DNA from: Nonomuraea solani | Lineage (GTDB): Bacteria > Actinomycetota > Actinomycetes > Streptosporangiales > Streptosporangiaceae | Assembly: GCF_900108335.1 (NCBI RefSeq) | Contig: NZ_FNVT01000025.1 | Span: 62,001 to 126,000 of the forward strand | DNA: 64,000 nt | Reading direction: 5' to 3' | Shown: piece after piece, positions 40,997 through 49,678 of the stretch | Numbering within the stretch: position 1 is the first letter of the stretch | Layout: every line of letters begins with the position of its first letter | Made by a program: the position numbers and the translations under genes | The notes under the pieces: model-generated | Database searches by the model: none | What the model was told of the DNA's origin: nothing | Seen by the model: only the letters and a program-made list of their open reading frames with translations

Positions 40997-42783
40997 GGGC
41001 ATTGCCGCGTTTCCTGGGGGAGCCGCACCATGACGGCTCGGCACTGTACGTCTCCGACCAGCGGCCCGAGCTCGGCTCACGGGTGACGCTCTGGCTGCGC
41101 GCGCCGCTGGCCGCCGGCGTCACGGGCGTGCACGTGCGCGCCGTGCACGACGGCGAGCCGCGCTACTTCGAGGCGGCCGTGGACGCCGGGCGCCGGGACG
41201 CGGGCGGGTACGGCGGCACCGACACCTGGTGGCGGGCCGAGATCACCACGGTCAACCCCGTCACCCCGTACCGCTTCCTGCTGCGCACCGGCGGCGGCCA
41301 GGCGTGGCTGACCGCGGCCGGGCTCGTCGCGCACGACCTCACCGACGCGAGCGACTTCCGCCTGGTCTGCCACCAGGCGCCGCCGTCGTGGATGCCGGAC
41401 GCGATCGTCTACCAGATCTTCCCCGACCGCTTCGACCGCTCCGGGCCCATGCCCGACCTGCCCGACTGGGCCATGCCCCGCGACTGGGACCGCGACCCGG
41501 TCATCCCCGGCGGCCCCGGCACCTCCCGCCAGTTCTACGGCGGCGACCTCGACGGCATCGTGCGGCGGCTCGACCACATCCAGAGCCTCGGCGCCGACAC
41601 CGTCTACCTGACGCCGATCTTCCCCGCCCGCTCCAACCACCGCTACAACGCCTCGACGTTCGAGCACGTGGACCCGCTGCTCGGCGGCGACGCGGCCCTG
41701 CACCGCCTGTCGGACGCGCTGCACGGGCGCGGCATGCGGCTGCTCGGCGACATCACCACCAACCACTGCGGCGACACGCACGAATGGTTCACCGCCGCCG
41801 TCTCCGACGTGAACGCCGTCGAACGCGAAATGTTCCACTTCGACCCCGAGACCGGCGACTACGAGTCCTGGTGGGGCGTCAAGACGCTGCCCAAGCTCAA
41901 CTGGCGCAGCGACCTCGTGCGCTCCAGCATGCGGGCGGTGCTGAAGAAGTGGCTCGGCCCGCTCGACGGCTGGCGCGTGGACGTGGCCAACATGACCGCC
42001 AGGCGCGCGGGCGACGACCACAACCACGAGGTCGCCGCCCTGCTGCGGAGCGCGCTCGGCCCCGACGCCGCCTTCATCGCCGAGCACAACCACGACGCCT
42101 CGCTCGACCTCGACCGCGACGGCTGGCACGGCACCATGAACTACGGCGGCTTCACCCGGCCCGTCTGGGCCTGGCTGCGCGGGCCTGACCTGGAGCTGGA
42201 GCACTTTCTCGGCGTTCCGGGGGGCGTGCCCGAGCGTGACGGCCTGGCCACGCTCGCCACGTTCAGGGCGTTCGGGTCGCGGATGTCGTGGCGCTCGCTC
42301 GTACACTCCTGGCAGTTGCTCGACTCGCACGACTCGCCGCGCGTGCGCACCGTCACCGGCTCGCGCGAGCGCCACCTGCTCGCCCTGGGCCTGCAGGCCA
42401 CGCTGCCGGGCACGCCCATGGTCTTCGCCGGCAGCGAGTACGGCCTGACCGGCGTGAACGGCGAGCACTCGCGCACCCCCATGCCCTGGAACCGGCCGCA
42501 CGACCAGGACCTCGAAACGCTGGCCGGCTACCGGGAACTGCTCGGGCTGCGCCGGGCCGAGCCCGCGCTGCGCCACGGCGGGCTGCGCTGGCTGCACGCC
42601 GACGCCGACTGCCTGGTGTTCGCGCGCGAGACGTACGAGGAGACGATCCTCGTGTGCGCACGCCGCGCGCCCGGCACCCCGCTGGCCATCGGCACGCACG
42701 CCACCGGCGTATACCACGCCGAGGATGGCGACGTCATCCCGAGTGACGGACCTTCGTTCCGTGTCTGGCGCCTCACACGCTGA
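40993..42783 (+). CDS. GH13 neopullulanase/maltogenic amylase-like enzyme
   Basis: 596 aa. An N-terminal beta-sandwich (residues 1-125, CBM34-like) precedes the GH13 barrel with PDAIVYQIFPDRF, DITTNHCGDTHEWF, GWRVDVANM (nucleophile Asp), FIAEHNHD (acid/base Glu) and DSHDSPR (Asp). This is the cyclomaltodextrinase/neopullulanase layout. No signal peptide, so it cuts imported maltodextrins or cyclodextrins in the cytoplasm. Its ATG overlaps malG's stop, so it is the last gene of the operon. Confidence 0.9.
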   Translation: MRALPRFLGEPHHDGSALYVSDQRPELGSRVTLWLRAPLAAGVTGVHVRAVHDGEPRYFEAAVDAGRRDAGGYGGTDTWWRAEITTVNPVTPYRFLLRTGGGQAWLTAAGLVAHDLTDASDFRLVCHQAPPSWMPDAIVYQIFPDRFDRSGPMPDLPDWAMPRDWDRDPVIPGGPGTSRQFYGGDLDGIVRRLDHIQSLGADTVYLTPIFPARSNHRYNASTFEHVDPLLGGDAALHRLSDALHGRGMRLLGDITTNHCGDTHEWFTAAVSDVNAVEREMFHFDPETGDYESWWGVKTLPKLNWRSDLVRSSMRAVLKKWLGPLDGWRVDVANMTARRAGDDHNHEVAALLRSALGPDAAFIAEHNHDASLDLDRDGWHGTMNYGGFTRPVWAWLRGPDLELEHFLGVPGGVPERDGLATLATFRAFGSRMSWRSLVHSWQLLDSHDSPRVRTVTGSRERHLLALGLQATLPGTPMVFAGSEYGLTGVNGEHSRTPMPWNRPHDQDLETLAGYRELLGLRRAEPALRHGGLRWLHADADCLVFARETYEETILVCARRAPGTPLAIGTHATGVYHAEDGDVIPSDGPSFRVWRLTR

Positions 42784-42840
42784 TCACGCTACCGTGGCCC
42801 TGCCCTTATTCAGATTTCAACTTGATAGTGGTGTGCCCGT

Positions 42841-44094
42841 ATGAGGTTGCTGTCCGTGGCCGTCGTGGCCTCGCTCCTGCCCGTCATGCCGTCCGCCGCC
42901 TTCGCTCAGGCGGGCACCACCTATTACGTCGACTCGAAGGCGGGTGACGACGCCAAGGCCGGCACCAGCGCCGCCACCGCCTGGAAGTCGCTCGACAACG
43001 TCAACGCCGCCGAGTTCAAGCCGGGCGACACCATCAGCTTCAAACGCGGCAGCGGCTTCACCGGCCCGCTCACGCTGGCGGCCAAGGGCACCGCCGCCCG
43101 GCCCATCGTCGTCCAGGCGTACGGCACCGGCCCGCTCGCCAAGATCAGCGGCGGCGAGAACGACTGCGTGGTCGTCAACGGCGACCACTGGCGCATCGGC
43201 GGCCTGCGCGCCTCCGGCTGCCGCTGGTCCGGGTTCGAGGTCGGCGGCGACTCCAACGAGCTGATCGGCGTGGAGGCCGACCGCAACATCGCGGGCGTCC
43301 ACGTCACGCCGTCCGGCTCGCGCAACACCATCCGCGACAGCGTCCTGACCGACAACGCCCGGATGAGCGTCAACGACGACGGCGGCGACAACGACTCCGG
43401 CGCCTTCGGCGTGCTCCTCAACGGCGACGACAACGTGGTGACCGGCAACACCATCAGCGGCAGCTTCGCCAGGAGCGAGGACTACGGCACCGACGGGGCC
43501 GCCGTCGAGATCTTCGGCGGCGACCGCAACCGCGTCACCCACAACACCTCCAGGAACAACGAGACGTTCAGCGAGCTCGGTGCCAAGAAGGGCACCACCG
43601 CCACCGGCAACGTCTTCGCCTTCAACGTCGTCACCTCCTCGCGCAGCCGCGGCTCCTTCCTCATCACCCGCGGCTCCCGCCACATCGTCGGCCCGGTCAA
43701 GGGCACGATCGCGGTGCACAACTCGGTCTACCTGCCGGCCCGCGACACCATCGGCTGGTCCTGCCATGACGGCTGCTCGCCGTCGATCCTGAAGCTGCGC
43801 AACAACGTGATCCTGGTGGGCGGGGAGTCCGGCTGGGAGGACGGCAAGGGCGCCGACGAGGCCGGCAGCGTCTACTTGGGCCGCAAGGCCAGGTTCAAGC
43901 TGGGGCCGAAGTCCGTCATGGCCGACCCGAAGTTCGTCTCCCGTACGGACCTGCGCCTGCGCCCCGGCTCCCCGGCCCTCGGGCGCGGCGTGGGCCTGGC
44001 ACCCCACTGGTACGGCGGCAAGGCGTTCGGCAAGGACATCACCGGCAAGCCCCTGCCCGCCTCCGCCCCTGACGCGGGCGCTTACCAGCACTGA
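42841..44094 (+). CDS. Secreted right-handed beta-helix protein (polysaccharide lyase-like)
   Basis: 417 aa with a signal peptide (SVAVVASLLPVMPSAAFA). TYYVDSKAGDDAKAGTSAATAWKSLDNV is the standard start of secreted parallel beta-helix proteins of the pectate-lyase type. Repeated short coils follow (NTIRDSVLTDNA, NVVTGNTISGS, NRVTHNTSRNN), and FVSRTDLRLRPGSPALGRG closes the helix. Binding or cleavage of a polysaccharide is likely; no catalytic residue was identified, so the enzyme class is open. It stands alone after the maltose operon. Confidence 0.8.
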   Translation: MRLLSVAVVASLLPVMPSAAFAQAGTTYYVDSKAGDDAKAGTSAATAWKSLDNVNAAEFKPGDTISFKRGSGFTGPLTLAAKGTAARPIVVQAYGTGPLAKISGGENDCVVVNGDHWRIGGLRASGCRWSGFEVGGDSNELIGVEADRNIAGVHVTPSGSRNTIRDSVLTDNARMSVNDDGGDNDSGAFGVLLNGDDNVVTGNTISGSFARSEDYGTDGAAVEIFGGDRNRVTHNTSRNNETFSELGAKKGTTATGNVFAFNVVTSSRSRGSFLITRGSRHIVGPVKGTIAVHNSVYLPARDTIGWSCHDGCSPSILKLRNNVILVGGESGWEDGKGADEAGSVYLGRKARFKLGPKSVMADPKFVSRTDLRLRPGSPALGRGVGLAPHWYGGKAFGKDITGKPLPASAPDAGAYQH

Positions 44095-44112
44095 CCCCGC
44101 CGCGCCGTTAGA

Positions 44113-44421
44113 GTGAACGGCGTGCTTGAAGATCTCCGCAAGCCGCTGGTGCGGCAGCTCGCCGAGTCCGACGCCCCCCGGCACTACTGGCACATGGGTG
44201 ACGAGGACGGCCGGGCCTGGTTGTTCGAGAGTGTCGAGGGTGACGGCGAGCACTGGGCGGTCCGGCAGGTCGAGGTGGGCGCCGACCGGGCCGCGCGGCG
44301 CTACTGGTGGCGGCATCTGCAGGACGAGCGCGGGTTCCTGTCCGACCAGGCGCTGGAGATCTGGGAGCTGACCGAGATCACGCAGGTGGCGTTCGAGGCC
44401 GTCTGGGAGGCGGCCGACTGA
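44113..44421 (+). CDS. Hypothetical protein, ~100 aa
   Basis: 102 aa, rich in Trp, Glu and Asp (RHYWHMGDEDGRAWLFESVEGDGEHWAVRQVEV). It may be a small beta-rich domain; no family was recognised. The GTG at 44113 or the GTG at 44122 could be the start. The high third-position GC of the frame supports it being real. Confidence 0.55.
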   Translation: MNGVLEDLRKPLVRQLAESDAPRHYWHMGDEDGRAWLFESVEGDGEHWAVRQVEVGADRAARRYWWRHLQDERGFLSDQALEIWELTEITQVAFEAVWEAAD

Positions 44422-44509
44422 GCCGCGGGCTCCGTACGGCTCGGTCATGTCGACATCGGGGAGGGCCGATCGACGCGTAGGTGACAGGAGCTCGTGAGAG
44501 GAGCAGATC

Positions 44510-44911
44510 GTGGACTGGAAGCTCGAAGTGGTCCCGATACCGGTGGCCGACGTGGAGAAGGCGAAGGAGTTCTACAGCGAGAGGCTCGGTTTCGTCGTGG
44601 ACCATGACACCCGGATCAGCCCCGGCGTACGCGTCGTGCAGCTCACCCCGCGCGGATCCGCCTGCTCGGTCGTCATCGGCGCGGCCACCGGCACCGCCCC
44701 CGGCGCCGTCCAGGGGCTGCAGCTCGTGGTGACCGACATCGACGCCGCCCGGGACGAGCTGGCCGGGCGCGGCGTCGAGGTGAGCGACGTCAAGCACTAC
44801 GCGAAGGACGGCACCCTGGCCGAGGGCAAGGGCGGCGAGTGGAACGCGTTCGTCTTCTTCAACGATCTCGACGGCAACGGCTGGATCCTGCAGGAGGGCC
44901 CTAGCCGGTGA
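44510..44911 (+). CDS. VOC-family (glyoxalase-like) protein
   Basis: 133 aa with the two repeated modules of the fold: LEVVPIPVADVEKAKEFYSERLGF and LQLVVTDIDAARDELAGRGVEVSDV, ending FFNDLDGNGWILQE, where the Glu is a likely metal ligand. GGAGC or GAGAGGAG lies just before the GTG start. The last 11 bases overlap the convergent TetR gene. Substrate unknown. Confidence 0.82.
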   Translation: MDWKLEVVPIPVADVEKAKEFYSERLGFVVDHDTRISPGVRVVQLTPRGSACSVVIGAATGTAPGAVQGLQLVVTDIDAARDELAGRGVEVSDVKHYAKDGTLAEGKGGEWNAFVFFNDLDGNGWILQEGPSR

Positions 44912-45464
44912 GGCCCGCCAGGCCGTGGGTGATCAGGCGGATGGCCGTGTCGAAGTTCCGGGCGATCTCCTCGGGGTCGCTCGGCAGGTGCCCCTGCGTC
45001 TCGGCGATGATGAAGCCCAGGACGAACGCGTGCAGCACGTCACTCGTCCGCCGCAGCTCCGGCTCCGGCACCCCCGCCAGGCGCAGGATGCGGTAGAGGG
45101 TCTGCCAGATCACCAGATTCCGGTCCGCCGTGCTCTCCGGATGGTTGAGGAGGTAGCTCCACAGGGCCGGATGCTCCACGGCGTGCCGGTGGTAGGCCAG
45201 CGCCAAGGCCCTGACCTGCTCCGGCCAGGGCGCGCCGTCGTCCGGCGGCAGGGTCATGCGCTGGGCCGCCGTGGAGCAGATGATCCCGATCAGCGCGTCT
45301 TTGTTCTTCACGTGGTGATAGAGCGACATCGGGTTGACGTCGAGCTCCGCCGCCAGCTTGCGCATGGACAGCGCCTCGACGCCACCTGTGTCCACCAGGC
45401 GCAACGCCGTGGAGCTGATCTCTTCGAGGCTCAGGGGAGAGCCTCTTCGCGCACTGACTGCCAT
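44901..45464 (-). CDS. TetR-family repressor next to the CYP102-type P450
   Basis: 187 aa. The ATG at 45464 overlaps the operator; the frame stays open upstream but reads through the promoter region. The helix-turn-helix (LSMRKLAAELDVNPMSLYHHVKNKDALI) is followed by a TetR_C-type ligand domain (YLLNHPESTADRNL and FVLGFIIAETQGH). It is divergent from the P450 fusion with 54 bases between. Bacterial CYP102 genes are often controlled by a TetR repressor such as Bm3R1 and induced by fatty acids, so the same is likely here. Confidence 0.88.
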   Translation of the reverse strand: MAVSARRGSPLSLEEISSTALRLVDTGGVEALSMRKLAAELDVNPMSLYHHVKNKDALIGIICSTAAQRMTLPPDDGAPWPEQVRALALAYHRHAVEHPALWSYLLNHPESTADRNLVIWQTLYRILRLAGVPEPELRRTSDVLHAFVLGFIIAETQGHLPSDPEEIARNFDTAIRLITHGLAGLTG

Positions 45465-45499
45465 ACACCGTATGATAGCGTCATCCATACGGTGTATGG
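45461..45499. promoter_or_regulatory. Double-palindrome operator of the CYP102/TetR pair
   Basis: CATAC-ACC-GTATG (45462-45474) and CATAC-GGT-GTATG (45486-45498) are two 13-bp palindromes, centres 24 bases apart; together CCATACACCGTATG and CATACGGTGTATGG also form an exact 14-bp inverted repeat. The first covers the TetR start codon and a TATGAT -10 for the P450 gene (45471-45476). Repression of both genes is likely. Confidence 0.8.
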
Positions 45500-45518
45500 C
45501 TATGGAAGGGAGCACCCC

Positions 45519-48500
45519 ATGAAACGGATCCCCGCCCCGCAGGGCCTGCCGATCCTCGGCAACACGCTGCAGATCCCGGCGCACGCGCCGATCGAGCACT
45601 TCGCGGAGGTGGCCGCGCGTTACCCGGACGGCATCTTCCAGTTGGAGATCGTCGGGCGCCGGGTCGTGCTGGTGTACGACCCCGACATGGCCGCCGAGGT
45701 CTGCGACGAGAGCCGGTTCGTCAAGCGGATCAACCCGCCGCTGGCGATCGTGCGCGACTTCGCCGGCGACGGCCTGTTCACGGCCCGGCCGGACGAGCCC
45801 GTGTGGGGCCAGGCGCACCGCATCCTGATGCCGGCCTTCAGCCAGCGCTCGATGAAGGCGTACTATCCGCAGTTCCTGGAGGTCGCCGACCAGCTCGTCG
45901 AGTCGTGGGCGGGCCGCCAGGGGGACGACCTGCCCGTCGCCGACGACATGACCCGGCTGACCCTGGACACGATCTCGCTGACCGGCTTCGGCTACCGGTT
46001 CAACTCCTTCGACCACCCCGAGCTGCACCCGTTCCTGCGGGCCATGGGCGGCGCGCTGACCGAGGCCATGCTGCGCAACCAGCAGCTTCCCCTCGTCACG
46101 AAGCTGCGGCGCCGGCAGGAGGAGGACTACCGGCGCGACATCGCCACCATGCAGGACCTCGTCGACGACGTGATCAAACGGCGCCGCGCCGAGGGCGGCG
46201 GCGGCACGAAAGACCTGCTCGGCCTGATGCTGGAGGCCAGCGACCCGCAGACCGGCGGCCGCCTGTCCGACGAGAACATCCGCAACCAGGTCCTCACCTT
46301 CCTCATCGCCGGCCACGAGACCACCAGCGGCCTGCTCTCCTTCGCGCTGTACAACCTGCTGCGCGAGCCGCACACCCTGGCACGCGCGTACGAGGAGGTG
46401 GACCGGCTGCTGCCGGGCGACGAGCCGCCCACGTACGAGCAGATCATGAAGCTGGACGTCATCCCGCGCATCCTCGAGGAGACGCTGCGGCTCTGGTCGC
46501 CGATCCCGGCCTTCTCCGTGAACGCCATCGAGGACACCGTGCTCGGCGGCGAATACCTCATCCCGAAGGACCAGCCCGTTGTGGTGCTGCTGCCGAGGCT
46601 GCACCTCAGCCCCAAGGCGTGGGAGCGGCCGGAGGAGTTCGACATCGATCGCTGGCTGCCGGAGAACAAGAAGGACCACCACCCCGGCGCGTACAAGCCG
46701 TTCGGCAACGGCGAGCGGGCCTGCATCGGCCGCCAGTTCGCGCTCACCGAGGCCAGGCTCGCGCTCGCGATGATCCTGCGGCGCTTCGCGCTGTCGGACC
46801 CGAGCGTCTACCGGATGAAGATCAAGCAGATGCTGACGATCAAGCCGGACGGCTTCACGCTCCGGGTCCGCGAGCGGCGCGCGCACGAGCGGGCCGCGGT
46901 GGTGCCGCAGCAGGCCGAGGAGAGCGCGCAGCAGGAGATCGCCGTCACCGGCGTCCCGCTCACGGTCGCGTACGGCTCCAACCTCGGCACCAGCGCCGAC
47001 ATCGCCGAGCGGCTGGCCGAGCGGGCCGGCCGGTCGGGCTTCGCCACCACGCTGACCACGCTCGACGAGCTGACCCCGCCGGCCGAGGGCCTGCTCGTCG
47101 TGGTCGCCTCCTCCTACAACGGCAAGGCCCCCGACAACGCCCAGCGCTTCGACGCCCTGGAGGCCCTGCCCGACCTGTCAGGGGTACGGCTGGCCGTGCT
47201 GGGCTGCGGGAACACGCAGTGGCCGACGTACCAGGAGTTTCCGCGGCGCGCGTACGAGAAGCTCACGGCCGCCGGAGCGGTGCCGCTGGTCGAGCGCGGC
47301 GAGGCCGACACGGACGGCGACTTCGACGGCGACGTGACCGCGTGGACGGCGCGCCTGTGGGCGGCGCTGGCCGAGGAGTACAGCGCCACGGCCGACGGCG
47401 TCGGGCCGCGTTACGAGATGGAGGTGCTCACCGAGTCCGAGGTGCGGCCCTCGGTCGTCTCCGAGCGGGCCGTCCCGCTGACCGTCGTCGCCAACGAGGA
47501 GCTGACCGGCGACCCCGAGGGCCTCTGGGACTTCTCGATGGAGGCGCCCCGGCCGGGCGTGCGCTCGATCGTGGCCAGGCTGCCCGAAGGCGTCACGTAC
47601 ACGGCCGGCGACCACGTGGCCGTCTTCGCCAAGAACGACCCCGAGCTGGTCGAGTGGGCGCTGCGCTGCCTGCGCGTCCCTCGCGACCAGGTCGTACGGC
47701 TGCGCGCCGCCGGCGCCACCCACCTGCCCATGGACACGCCGGTTACGGCCGGTCTCCTGCTGACCGACTTCGCCGAGCTGCAGGAGGTGGCCACCAGGTC
47801 CGACCTGGAGGCGCTGGCCGCGCACACGGCCTGCCCGTGGACGACGGGCCAGCTCGCCGAGCTGACCGCGAACTACGCCGACGAGATCCTCGCCAAGCGC
47901 GTCTCCCCGCTGGCGCTGCTCGAACGCTTCCCGGCGATCGAGCTGCCGCTGCCGGTGTTCCTGGAGATGGCCGGGCCGATCAAGCCGCGCTACTACTCCG
48001 TCTCCTCCTCGCCGCTGGCCGATCCGGGCCTGGTCCGGCTCACCGTCGGCCTCGTCGAGGGCCCCGCCTGGTCCGGCACGGGCACCTACCAGGGCATGTG
48101 CTCGGCGTACCTGGCCGGCCTGCGGGAGGGCGAGGTGTTCTACGGGTACGTCCGGGTGCCCGCCCCGCCGTTCCGGCTGCCGGCCGACCCCTCCACCCCG
48201 GTGATCCTCGTCGGCCCCGGCACCGGCTTCGCGCCGCTGCGCGGCTTCCTGGAGGAGCGCGCGCTGTCCGGCGCGACCGGGCGCGCCGAGGTGTTCGTCG
48301 GGTGCCGCCACCCTGAGCACGACCTGCTGTACGGCGCCGAGGTGGCCGGGTGGGGCGCGGCCGATGGGGTGAACGTGCACTACGCGTACTCGGCTGTGGC
48401 CGGGCACCCGTACCGGTTCGTCCAGGACGCTGTGGCGGCTCGGGGCGATGAGGTGTGGGAGCTGCTCACGCAGGGGGCTCATGTGTACGTCTGCGGCGAT

Positions 48501-48632
48501 GGGCTGCGGATGGCGCCGGCGGTGCGGCAGGCGTTGCTGGATGTGTACCGGGACAGGACGGGGGAGGACGGGGGCGAGTGGCTGGCGGGGCTGGAGGCGG
48601 ACGGGCGCTACCAGCAGGACGTGTTCGCCTGA
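45519..48632 (+). CDS. Self-sufficient cytochrome P450-reductase fusion, CYP102 type
   Basis: 1037 aa. Residues 1-455 are the P450 domain: AGHETT at 264-269, ETLRLW near 321, and the heme loop FGNGERACIG with ligand Cys402. Residues 478-620 are a flavodoxin-like FMN domain (YGSNLGTSADIAERL). Residues 650-1037 are an FAD/NADPH reductase (RYYSVSSSP, GPGTGFAPLRGF, VYVCGDG). This layout is that of P450-BM3, which hydroxylates fatty acids near the methyl end. Start ATG 45519 has AAGGGAG about 8 bases upstream. A hairpin terminator follows. Substrate is inferred from the family. Confidence 0.95.
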   Translation: MKRIPAPQGLPILGNTLQIPAHAPIEHFAEVAARYPDGIFQLEIVGRRVVLVYDPDMAAEVCDESRFVKRINPPLAIVRDFAGDGLFTARPDEPVWGQAHRILMPAFSQRSMKAYYPQFLEVADQLVESWAGRQGDDLPVADDMTRLTLDTISLTGFGYRFNSFDHPELHPFLRAMGGALTEAMLRNQQLPLVTKLRRRQEEDYRRDIATMQDLVDDVIKRRRAEGGGGTKDLLGLMLEASDPQTGGRLSDENIRNQVLTFLIAGHETTSGLLSFALYNLLREPHTLARAYEEVDRLLPGDEPPTYEQIMKLDVIPRILEETLRLWSPIPAFSVNAIEDTVLGGEYLIPKDQPVVVLLPRLHLSPKAWERPEEFDIDRWLPENKKDHHPGAYKPFGNGERACIGRQFALTEARLALAMILRRFALSDPSVYRMKIKQMLTIKPDGFTLRVRERRAHERAAVVPQQAEESAQQEIAVTGVPLTVAYGSNLGTSADIAERLAERAGRSGFATTLTTLDELTPPAEGLLVVVASSYNGKAPDNAQRFDALEALPDLSGVRLAVLGCGNTQWPTYQEFPRRAYEKLTAAGAVPLVERGEADTDGDFDGDVTAWTARLWAALAEEYSATADGVGPRYEMEVLTESEVRPSVVSERAVPLTVVANEELTGDPEGLWDFSMEAPRPGVRSIVARLPEGVTYTAGDHVAVFAKNDPELVEWALRCLRVPRDQVVRLRAAGATHLPMDTPVTAGLLLTDFAELQEVATRSDLEALAAHTACPWTTGQLAELTANYADEILAKRVSPLALLERFPAIELPLPVFLEMAGPIKPRYYSVSSSPLADPGLVRLTVGLVEGPAWSGTGTYQGMCSAYLAGLREGEVFYGYVRVPAPPFRLPADPSTPVILVGPGTGFAPLRGFLEERALSGATGRAEVFVGCRHPEHDLLYGAEVAGWGAADGVNVHYAYSAVAGHPYRFVQDAVAARGDEVWELLTQGAHVYVCGDGLRMAPAVRQALLDVYRDRTGEDGGEWLAGLEADGRYQQDVFA

Positions 48633-48651
48633 CCCGGGATCCCGGAGGCCT

Positions 48652-48700
48652 GAGCGCCCAGCCCTGAGCCTCGCTCTGAGCGCTCAGGCTTGGGGCGCTC
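48652..48700 (+). terminator. Long imperfect hairpin after the P450 gene
   Basis: GAGCGCCC (48652-48659) pairs with GGGCGCTC (48693-48700) and inner AGCC/GGCT and CTGAGC/GCTCAG continue the stem with small bulges. It lies about 20 bases after the P450 stop. A further small hairpin (CGGGC/GCCCG near 48720-48738) follows. 48740-48927 shows nothing else. Confidence 0.5.
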
Positions 48701-48927
48701 AGCCCTGAGCGTTGAGCCTCGGGCTTGGCGAGGCCCGAAATATCGATCTATGTCGGCATATTGGGTGAGACCGCACGATGACCTGGGGAAAACCGCGACA
48801 GTCCGTTATCGACATTCCGGACTTAACCCTTCATTCTGGGATATAACCGCAGCATGCGCGACATATCCGTGGAACATGCTAGAAACTTTTCCACGGCACT
48901 GTGAGAGCCTCTGGAAAGGGGGCGGCT

Positions 48928-49536
48928 ATGCTGCTGCGACTGAGGGTGTCGCTGCCGGACCGGCCGGGCGGCCTGGGTCAGGTGGCCAAAACACTGGGCG
49001 CGCTGGGCGCGGACATCCTGCAGGTCATCGTGCTCGAACGCGAGGCCGGGCGCGCCGTCGACGACTTCACCGTCTCCTGGCCGGGACCCGTGACCGCGGC
49101 AGAGGCGCGTGACCGGTTGTCCGCCATGCCCGGCGTACGCGTTGAGGGTGTCTGGCCCACGAAAGAGGTGCCCGGCTCCGCGCTCGACTACGACCTGCTC
49201 ATGCACGTGGCCGCCGAACCGGCGCGGGGTTTCGCCACGCTCGTGGACGCCCTGCCCGGATTGTGCGGTGCGGAGTGGTCCCTGGCTGTGGCCGACGGCG
49301 CCGTACGGCATGCCTCGCTGGCCGCCCCCGAGAAGTTCGAGCTGCCCCAGTCGCCGCCCCGGGCGATCACGATGGACGCCGACGAGTTGCGGCTGATGCT
49401 GCTGCCCGTGCTCGCGGCCGGGTTGCACGTGGTGGTCGCGCGTCAGGAGGGGCCGGTGTTCCACCGCGCCGAGGTGGAGCGCGCCGCCCGCATCGTGGAC
49501 GTCGTGTCGAAACTGGCCGCTCGCGCGGTGGTGTGA
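48928..49536 (+). CDS. ACT-domain protein
   Basis: 202 aa from the ATG at 48928 (GAAAGGGGG 6 bases upstream). The first 75 residues, LLRLRVSLPDRPGGLGQVAKTLGALGADILQV, are an ACT domain, which usually binds an amino acid and regulates an enzyme. The rest (residues 80-202) contains ITMDADELRLMLLPVLAAGLHVVVARQEG and is of unknown fold. No catalytic domain is attached. It may act as a separate regulatory subunit or amino-acid sensor. Confidence 0.75.
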   Translation: MLLRLRVSLPDRPGGLGQVAKTLGALGADILQVIVLEREAGRAVDDFTVSWPGPVTAAEARDRLSAMPGVRVEGVWPTKEVPGSALDYDLLMHVAAEPARGFATLVDALPGLCGAEWSLAVADGAVRHASLAAPEKFELPQSPPRAITMDADELRLMLLPVLAAGLHVVVARQEGPVFHRAEVERAARIVDVVSKLAARAVV

Positions 49537-49566
49537 TTGACCGAACAATCATCTGGTCACTAACGT
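49537..49566 (+). promoter_or_regulatory. Promoter with TGACC/GGTCA dyad upstream of acyl-CoA dehydrogenase
   Basis: TTGACC (49537-49542) and TAACGT (49561-49566) are 18 bases apart. TGACC (49538-49542) and GGTCA (49555-49559) form an inverted repeat across the spacer, as in operators of TetR regulators of fatty-acid breakdown. The -35 follows the ACT gene's stop directly. Confidence 0.5.
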
Positions 49567-49678
49567 GAACGGTCTGATCGTGTGAACAGGAGCAGCCCGT
49601 GGCCGTTCACGAGCCCGCCACCACGAGGACGCCCGCTCCCTCAGGCCAGGATCGGCTCGCTCTGAGGACTGGAGGCAC

